Positions 56,401-64,000 of a DNA stretch of 64,000 nucleotides are shown here, one piece after another (the stretch's first letter is position 1; each line of letters starts with the position of its first letter). Both the position numbers and the translations under genes were made by a program. Location: the NCBI GenBank assembly GCA_038373885.1, contig JAWZYV010016927.1:1-64000 (forward strand), given 5' to 3'. Source of the DNA: Cheiracanthium punctorium (lineage: Eukaryota > Arthropoda > Arachnida > Araneae > Cheiracanthiidae). Below the pieces are notes generated by a model that was not told where the DNA came from, ran no database searches, and saw only the letters and a list, made by a program, of their open reading frames with translations.

Positions 56401-59400
56401 CGTGCATAACTAGAATCATTTATTTTCCAGTAATGAAAATTTAAAAGAACGTGAAACTGAAAATATCCGGAATTTCTTTCATGAAATATGATTAATTGTT
56501 GTATTTTTATTTGGTTTTTACTATATTGTTTCAGTAATAGAAAACTTAAGTTTTGATACGCGATAAAGTTTTGAAACACATATTGAAAATAACTAATAAT
56601 CCTGTATTTAATATGAAACATTGCAAATATATCAAACAAGAAATATAAATCATGCCAAACGAATTGGTTATAAAACACTTTCCAACACATGAATATTTTT
56701 GCGACAAAATTTGGCAATGTATTTTCCTTAAATCTGGTGAGATTTCGGAGATAAGTTAATGTTGTATTACTCCTATAATTGCAATTTTATGAGATCCTGT
56801 AAAATTGGTTTTAAAAAATTTCCATCGTTTAACTGAAGAATCTAAAAATTTTCTACTCATTGTCTTGTGCTAGAAATGTATTAGTGTTTCTCAAGTACCA
56901 CAGATTGTAATGCATGGTAATTCTTTTGAGTGTTCCTGTAGAATAACAATTAATGATACAGACCCTATTTTCAATGGAGCGCATTACTTTGAGAGCCTTA
57001 ATATTATGTATGCCAACATTATTTTCTTTCAAAAAACCGAATCTCTAAAATATGTTTTCAAGAATGACTGCCCATAGAGTGCGATGTATTTGATTTTTTT
57101 CACCTGTAAAAGAACTGTAAATGCTACTTACACTATGTTTAATAGGGTACATGGTACTGTAAATATTTTTAAAAAATCGCAAAATATCGGGGCATATTTA
57201 CGACAGATAGAACACTGGACGGGTGGACAACAGAACATACAAATTTTAATCCTTCAAACTTGTAGGTAAGTTAAAAATATAAATATTCATTTTATATAAC
57301 ATAACGGTATCGGACGAACGCGGAGAACCAGAAACTTATTCTTTTAAGGGTTGACAGTCTAAAATTCATTTTCCAAGCACTAAAAAATCAAAGTTTGCAA
57401 TTTTGTTCCATGTAAATCCGTTAACCCGTTTTAGGTTTTTACGCATTAACGGATTATCGTCTGTTGGAGAAATTCCACTTACGCAACCCCCCTCCCACGC
57501 CTACACAGATAGCCTTAGCGCTTAGCCATTCCTTAAAGAAACACAATACGTTAAATCGGTTCATTACAGCACGAGTAACAAATTTTCATAATTCCCAATC
57601 AAATCGTCATAGCTTAATATTATCACATTAGATATTTTCGATTTACCGCCAAATAATGAAAATATCGCCAATCTCGGTTCATTTTTCAAAGCATTTTTTC
57701 GGTACCATATTTGGCAATTTATCCAACACATTGGCGACTTTTGGCGCAATTTGAGGGAGGCAGTTGATCATCGTCGGATTATTAGCTAATTATATTGTAG
57801 GTTATAGTATATATGCTTTAAATAGATGCCTGTCTCTAAACTGCCATTGAACCGTATTGTATTGTAATTATTTTGAGTGCTCTTGTAGAAGAGCTATTTA
57901 ACTACATACAGACACTATTTTCCATGAAAAGCTTCATCTTGTAATCCTTAACAACATATATCAATTTTGTTTCATTTCAAATAGCAGAATATCTCTAAAA
58001 CTAGAAGTCAAAACCCGTTGTGAAGACAATTGCAACGGGCTCTAGAAGAAAACGTTAGACGAAATAGTGTTTACACATTTAATCTTCATTTATATATTTA
58101 ATCTTCGTCCATTTAAAATAAATAACTTCATACTCAATTTTTATTATACGTACTAAAAATCGAATTCCATGCTCTTCTGGGAATGTGCGGAAATTTTTCC
58201 CATTCAAACGATTTCATTTCACTGTGAACATCCGCGAGGAAATCATTTTATTTAAAAAAATAAATGAATAAATAAATAAACTTATAAATCTGGAAAAAGC
58301 TTGTTAAGAGTGACGCCAATATGAAGTAATTATCACATGCAATAGCTAATATTGTCACGCAAATGATTAATTTTTTTACTTACGGAAATAAAATGGAGCT
58401 GAAAATAGCGAAATATCGCTCAAAAATGAGGGAACGGGTGGATTTTCAGATTTTTAAAGTAGAGCAGATTGTTTTCTATATTTTTATACATAATTATGAA
58501 AACTTTGAAGCGGAGGCCCACAACGGTGTAGATGTTATTAGGCTTTTCGTGTTAACTTTGTAATATTTTTACAGTAATGGCGCGAAAGTTTTATTTTGAA
58601 GTCGGGGATCAATGTAACTAAATAGTAAGGATGATACGCTTTAAAGTAAAACTTCCATATACCATTTTCATAGGGTACATGTGTATAGTAGATAAGAATA
58701 TCATATTTAAATTTCGTCGAAGTCGATGGAATATTTTACGGGAGTTAGAGCACGGACGGACGGACAGACAGACAAACCGAAATCATAAACACTTTTCAAC
58801 CTTGTTGGAAAGTGTTAAAAAACTACACAAACAAATAAATAAACATGTAAAATAAAATACCTGTTGAATTCTTTATTATTATAGTAAGATTAAAACTTGA
58901 TTAATGTTTAAATTAATGTTTATGATGTAACATTAATCTAGTTTTCTAAAAATTGTAGAATTAATTCCTGCATTAAACTTAAGTTGTCGTACAGGGGTGT
59001 TGTAGTTACTTGTAGCTACTAAGTTCATTTTGCTATAGCTATCAATTAAGTCATGAGTTATTTATAGTAAAAGAGATACAATTATTTTAGAGGGAAACCA
59101 TAGATCATAAAGTTTTTTTTGATAAATATCATGTTTATAAAAAAGTACAATTCAGAGGTGAATAAAGTGTTAAAATTGAAAATGATTTTGAATGTAACTC
59201 ATGGAAAAAGAAACCCTAGTAAAAATAAACTCAATAGTTTTCTCTCTTTTTCTCAAAGGGTTAAAGTCCAAAGTGAAATTTAAATATTTAATTAATAGTT
59301 TATAAATGCCTCTTACCTAACCAAAAGTCTTTGTCCACGTCTCCGAATCCTTCTTTGTAACTTTTCCAATCATTATAAAAATAGTCATTTGCTCTTTTAA

Positions 59401-59822
59401 AATCTCCTCTTCTTTGCAGAAGCTGTTAAAAATGTAAATTGAAGCATGCAAAAGAATAATCAACCTTATTTAAAAATTACACTACACTTAAAGTTTTAAA
59501 AATATTGTCAATATTCCAATTTTCAAGTACGGTAAAGTTTGATGAAAGTAAAAAGTTTTATACTATCTGTCGTCTAATTTTTTCTGACGGTTATTAAGTC
59601 ACTAAAATTGAATTCTAACGACGTATAACATTGTTTATTTCGAAGTAATGCTTTAATTTGAGCAGATTTTTAAGTACTGATTCATAATTATTTGAGATAA
59701 AAGAAATCGCTTAATGAATCTTAGAATAAACTGAATGCATCCTAGGGCCAAAATGAAACTAAAAATGAAACTAAAATGAAAATGAAACCCACGGAAATTT
59801 GAGGGTTGAAAACTTGTTCTGA

Positions 59823-59858
<36 letters not shown>

Positions 59859-59875
59859 ATATATATATATATGTA

Positions 59876-59947
<72 letters not shown>

Positions 59948-61772
59948 ACACATTCTTTCTCTGTATTGGATTTAAATCATGCATTTTTTGTCAAATGTAA
60001 GTCCGTTACATGTGACAAAAATGTCTAAAAGTTGTTTTTAGGTAAGTAAACATTATTTTTAGATCTCTAACACTTTATAATGATAATATACACCTCTAGA
60101 GATCATGATTTCTTGATTTCCTTTAGTCTTAACCTAATACTAATTGATTAAAAATTATATTTTAATTATTTGTACAGCTTTTTACTAGAAGAAATGCTAT
60201 AATAAGTTTAAAAGACAGATTTGAAGTACGCATGATATTTCTTTTTATGGAAGCTGACTAAAATAATACAGTTTGGCCTCGTTAGTAATTCACCAGCATA
60301 AGACGTCACTCCACATGTTATTTAATCTTTCAGAAGTCCCGACCGTTTCTATAAGCCATTTCTCTTATTGCACTCCACTTGTTGCGTCGTTATTTTTTCC
60401 AGCAATCCGTTAAAAAGGTCACTTTTAAGAGTGTGATATACGGTAGGGTTGGACGAAATATGAATTTTTTTATTTTTTTTTTTCGAAATCAATTTTGGCA
60501 TAGTGCGGAAATTTGTCTAATGGGCTACTTAGATTTCACTAAAAGTTTCAACAATATTTTTCAATATTTAGCTGCGCCCTACCGACTGAAAAAAGGAAAT
60601 ATAAAGAAGAGATTAACTTTCGTGAAAAATTATGTTTAGAAAAATAATTCAAACTTTTACTGTCATACGATCAAAATGTTACATAATGGATCAGTTAGCA
60701 CCTAACATATGTTTTATCAATTTCTTTCAATATTTTACCGCTCTTTGATGTCGAAAGTTAGAGAAAAGTGAAAAATTTGAATTTTTCTAAAAGGGCTGAA
60801 CTACGAAATTTAGTTTTTGAGATTACAATCGATATTAATTGATTGATTTAATAGTACTTTAAATAACAATAAATATATGAATATAACATAATTAAACACT
60901 ATATATTTCTACTAATTTAATACTAATATATTGTTTTTAACCCATTTATGCCTAGTGTCCCTTTTTTGGGACGGCATTTTCGCTATTAATTGAAAACGTT
61001 ATTTATTTTTCCTAGCCTTTATTCATGAGTATTGAGCCTCAACTCTACAAAATATTTTAACATGACCAAGTAAGATGTTGATATTTCGATTTTTATGCAT
61101 AATGATTTTAAAAGAAATCATCCCTTGTTCAAGAAGTTGACATCAGAAATTTATCTATTATTTCTGTTACCAGTAAAAATTGAAGAAAGTCGCAAAAATA
61201 TCCAGGCACAAATGGGTTAATGACACGCAGACAGAAAATGGATTAGAACAAAAATCTACAAATTTCAGATGCATTTATAATACCAATGCACACTGAATTT
61301 GGGTGTTAAATAATGTTGTGCTTTATTTGCCAAACATTGGAAGTTCTTTCATTACTTGAAGTTTGTCAAAAATCTATCCATCTTTTTCCATCTCACCACA
61401 AACTCTCATTGCTGCTTCAGATATTAATTTAATATATCGTTCAACAGATTGCATGTGACATCGGCATTAACAGAAAGTTAGCAGCAGGAAACTGTTTTGA
61501 AGTCATTTTGAAGTATCCTCGAGAGTGATGTACTAAAAAGGTTTGACTTTATTATAAAGTTAGTAGGCCTGTCAAAATGCTGTGAAAATTAAACAAACTT
61601 ACTGTCCAGCCTCCTCCACCAGTCTGCATGTCACAATACACTTCTAGTGATTTTCCATCGGTTACTCGACTCACAGGCCATATTTCATAAACTCCACTCC
61701 TGTTATGACCCATGTGTAGCAAGTCAGCACAATCAACGGCTTTCTGACTTGCTTTATCTGCACAGTTTGTAC
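53200..61772 (-). CDS. Fibrinogen-related lectin (tachylectin-5-like), copy 3
   Basis: Four intact exons encode a full fibrinogen C-terminal domain: 61603-61772, 59317-59422, 55428-55592 and 53200-53486, with the same lengths and phases as copy 2. Key motifs are [87 protein letters not shown] and [19 protein letters not shown]. The calcium loop and the Cys-His next to the ligand pocket, as in tachylectin-5, are preserved, so the product should be a functional secreted lectin. A few substitutions separate it from copy 2 in the last exon (for example KDEN for AEKN, CHES for CHHS). The signal-peptide exon is not found up to 64000: the copy 1-like intron sequence ends near 61915 and unrelated repeats follow, so that exon probably lies outside. 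Confidence 0.88.
53487..55427 (-). other. Intron 4 of lectin copy 3
   Basis: 1.9 kb, the uninterrupted counterpart of the 9.4 kb intron of copy 2. It shows the empty sites for the elements at 12300 and 18569. It holds a GT microsatellite at about 55256-55277. Confidence 0.75.
55428..55592 (-). CDS. Copy 3 third fibrinogen exon
   Basis: 165 bp; [20 protein letters not shown] to SDFSGDA. Acceptor CTTTCAG and donor GTATAT as in copy 2. Confidence 0.9.
56640..58810. repeat. Composite repeat insertion in intron 3 of copy 3
   Basis: Copy 2 lacks this stretch: its intron runs from ATATATCAAAAAACTACACA straight on near 24975. It contains tandem-like units with ATTCTTTTGAGTGTTCCTGT (56917) and a diverged one (57870), CGCCAA-rich sequence (57650-57760), and a copy of the dispersed 0.5 kb family (57990-58520). 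Ends and target duplication are not resolved. Confidence 0.6.
59317..59422 (-). CDS. Copy 3 second fibrinogen exon
   Basis: 106 bp; [20 protein letters not shown] to KDFWL plus one base. Donor GTAAGA. Confidence 0.9.
59824..59944. repeat. AT/GTAT microsatellite followed by a GA tract
   Basis: An (AT)n stretch with interspersed GTAT (59824-59913) is followed by (GA)16. The frames read across it on both strands are low-complexity artefacts. Confidence 0.95.
60941..61216. mobile_element. piggyBac-like MITE, 276 bp
   Basis: TTAA flanks both ends (60937-60940, 61217-61220). Termini are CCCATTTATGCCTAGTGTCC and, inverted, CCCATTTGTGCCTGGATATT. Copies 1 and 2 lack it at TTGGTTTAAATTACACCC. It is the same family as 19764-20040. 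Confidence 0.85.
61603..61772 (-). CDS. Copy 3 first fibrinogen exon
   Basis: 170 bp; [18 protein letters not shown] to GGGGWT. It enters at phase 1, like copy 1. Confidence 0.92.
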
Positions 61773-61915
61773 CTTAGAAAGTACCGTAAGATGAAACAAT
61801 TTGTATAGTACTGAATAAAATTTTTAGATGTATTATAAAATATTTTTCCACTGTTCCCCCATCCCCCTCCAAATAAAATGACGCGAATAAAAGATTAATA
61901 CAATATTACGTAAGT

Positions 61916-63130
61916 GTATTGGGCTATTTCAAACGACTCAGAAGTGATATATGCTATTAAGGGTTACAAAATGAATTTCTCCATCTAAAAATGTGTCTTT
62001 ATCATTTATAGTTTTACTACAGAAACACTCAAATGATTTGCAACACACTAAGGTCAATGGCAGCTTTAGGGACATTCATCCACTTCTAGCACAATACCGT
62101 CCTACCGTGAAGTTAGGTAATGGTCCTACCACGGTCACGTGCCTCTTTCAAGAATTATGTCAAAACTCGCCAAGCTTGGCGACTTTTGGTGTACGCGTGT
62201 ACATATTTAACTCTCAAATCTCAAAAACTATTAGTCGTAGGATGTTGAAATTTCATATAAAAGATTTTTGTAACATCTATTTGTGCATCTCTATTTTTGC
62301 TTCCAATCTACTGGAGAGTTTATTTACAGGACCAGCCATAAGAATTTTAATACATTAATGTCTATGAAATTCTCCAATATATTATATCTGTAGACAGTAA
62401 TTGTTAGTCCATGCCCAATCTCGCCATTTTTCGTCTACCTTGGCGAGTTTTGCCGAAACATCACCAAATTTGGCGATAGTGAGTCATTTGGTCCATGCTC
62501 AAAATATCGCCATTTGTTATCGTTCTTGGCGAGTTTTGGCGAAATATTGCCAAATTTGCCGAATCAGTCATTGTTTGGTCCATGCCTAAAATCTCGAAAG
62601 TTGTCGTCGACCTTGGCTAGTTTTGCCGAAATATCGCCAAATTTAGCGCCAAAAATTATTTCGTATTTTGTATAGCTCTAAAACTTTTATTCGTAGGATT
62701 TTGAAATTTTGTATTTAGAACTATTGTAACATCTAACTATGAATGTCTTTTTTGATTGTTATTGACTGGGTAATTTATTTACAAAGTCAGCCAAATGACT
62801 TAAACTGCATTAAGGTGTATGGATACATTGAATTCATTGAAAGTCTGTGGTAAACGTATACTTTTACTATCCCCAAAATCTCGCAAAATATCTCAAGTTT
62901 GTCGGCTTTTGGTGAAATGTCACCAAATTAAGTGTCAGAAGGAAATATTTCAAATTGAATCGAGCATGGTGATATCGGAAATATTTGTCTAGAAATCGCT
63001 AAACTTTACTATTACTGCAGTATTTTATCACTTTCAAACAAAATAAGTTTAGATGAAGTGGGCAGAAAATATTTTTAATTTAATAGTCGTACAAGGAAGT
63101 GATGTGCTGTCCACATCAGATTTTTTCAAA
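61916..63130. repeat. Repeat-rich stretch with 84-87 bp CGCCAA tandem units
   Basis: Units beginning GTCCATGC at 62407, 62491 and 62578 contain CTTGGCGAGTTTTGCCGAAA and CGCCAAATTTGGCG. Related words recur at 62165, 57650-57760 and 63490-63540. Flanking units with AAACACTCAAATGATTTG resemble the tandem units at 45.6 and 56.9 kb. No gene is supported. Confidence 0.65.
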
Positions 63131-64000
63131 AAAAAATGTAAGTAAACATTAAATAAGGTAGGGGCCCATTTTCTTTATTTTAAAAGCGATCCAACAGATG
63201 GCGATACAAGTCCAGAAATGTGTGCCTTGCTACATCATCTCCCTTCCATATTGTTACGAATTTTCGTGGAATAAATGAATTTTGCTCTGGAGCTTAAAAT
63301 GTTTTAAAATTCGTATTCTACGCTTCAAAAACATAAATTTTGCTTTTTGTTGCATCAAAATCAGCCAATTAGAACCGGAGATACGGAGGTTTCAGTTTCC
63401 CTGTTCTTTTTTTCCATGGGTTTCTAGAAATCTCGAGAAATATTGGTCCTAGGGCTTAGATCTCTTCTTTTTTGGGGACTTATTTTTGGCGATATTTCGC
63501 CAAAAGTCGCCAAGCTTGGCGACATTTTGGTCATTTGGCGCGATTTTCCCTATGGGGCCTGTAAAGCTGCTTTTGCTGCATTAAAAACACATAATAGATG
63601 ACATTTCTCTTCTATGACGTAATCAGAGAATTCCCGCTTTATCTGGAATCTTCGAGAAATAGGCTTTTCTGGAAACTGCTCACAGCTTCTGCCCCGAGAG
63701 TTCAGTGCGAGTTGAACGCTCAATGTGTGAAGAGCTCTCAGTGAGAGTACGCTTGCTTTGTGAATTGATAGTGCTATAGAAGCTGTGTTTTAGCTTGCTT
63801 TATGACTGTTTTTAAAGTGCTGTGTGTAAATTCTTCATTGCTGTGTCTTAAGGGATTGTGTACGATATCCCTTGAATATTTCCACTGAATTTTTGCTTGT
63901 GAAAGTGACTTATTTTGTGTGAGAAATACAGCCTTTGTGAGAGATTCTGATCTAAGCGGATTGTTGCACAATCTAGCACGTTACTGCTAGATTGTGCTTG
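63131..64000 (+). other. Possible terminus of another retroelement or an untranslated leader
   Basis: The base composition turns more balanced, with GAGAGTTCAGTGCGAGTTGA and repeated TGTGAGAG words, resembling an LTR or leader. A perfect 13-bp hairpin (GCACAATCTAGCA, loop of six, inverse arm) lies at 63966-63997. Nothing coding is visible before the window ends. Confidence 0.3.
63966..63997. repeat. Perfect 13-bp hairpin at the window edge
   Basis: GCACAATCTAGCA and TGCTAGATTGTGC flank CGTTAC. The function is unknown. Confidence 0.7.

Noticed and set aside
59771..60000. Frames rich in Ile-Tyr on both strands
   Set aside because: They are translations of the AT/GTAT and GA microsatellites.

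Overview
The window looks like nuclear DNA from a chelicerate, most likely a spider. It is AT-rich, its genes have kilobase introns, and transposons are nested inside one another. Its only host genes are fibrinogen-related proteins of the tachylectin-5 (techylectin) type, a lectin family that is abundant in spiders and horseshoe crabs. The organism assignment is inference from gene type and architecture.

Host genes, all on the minus strand: three tandem copies of one lectin gene. Copy 1 (1503-2938) shows its signal-peptide exon and first fibrinogen exon and runs off the left edge. Copy 2 (11545-29598) has four intact fibrinogen-domain exons, but its signal-peptide exon near 30.7-30.94 kb is unreadable. 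Copy 3 (53200-61772) has the same four exons intact, and its 5' exon probably lies beyond 64000. Exon sizes (170, 106, 165 and 287 bp) and phases are identical in copies 2 and 3. The flanking DNA is duplicated too: 3834-4640 matches 39538-41140, 6880-7446 plus 10262-11330 match 41300-43140, and the copy 2 introns match those of copy 3. The cluster therefore arose by segmental duplication with a spacing of about 35.7 kb between copies 2 and 3.

Because the copies align, each often gives the empty site for an insertion in another. This resolves many mobile elements. Intron 4 of copy 2 holds a 5.2 kb terminal-inverted-repeat element (12300-17535), which itself carries an intact pogo/Tigger transposon (12885-15470, 546-aa transposase) and a hAT-like element (15943-16923). 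The same intron has a 2.2 kb element with about 170-bp inverted repeats (18569-20736) containing two smaller elements. Intron 3 of copy 2 holds a Tigger-like element (21801-23280), a 1 kb inverted-repeat element (23910-24925) and a decayed Merlin transposon (25462-26763). Between copies 1 and 2 lie a 1.9 kb palindrome (4690-6587) and a Tigger-like element (7448-10261) with two further elements nested inside it.

Between copies 2 and 3 lie a Ty3/gypsy LTR retrotransposon (32757-37872) with identical 370-bp LTRs but a frame-broken pol, a 172-bp tandem repeat (37929-38640), a solo LTR (40026-40847), a LINE 3' fragment (about 43909-44097) and a 3.7 kb palindrome (44552-48216). The right end (61900-64000) holds CGCCAA-rich tandem repeats and a possible LTR-like terminus.

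I see no CRISPR array, operon, rRNA or convincing tRNA. No coordinated multi-gene system is evident beyond the lectin cluster and the transposons.
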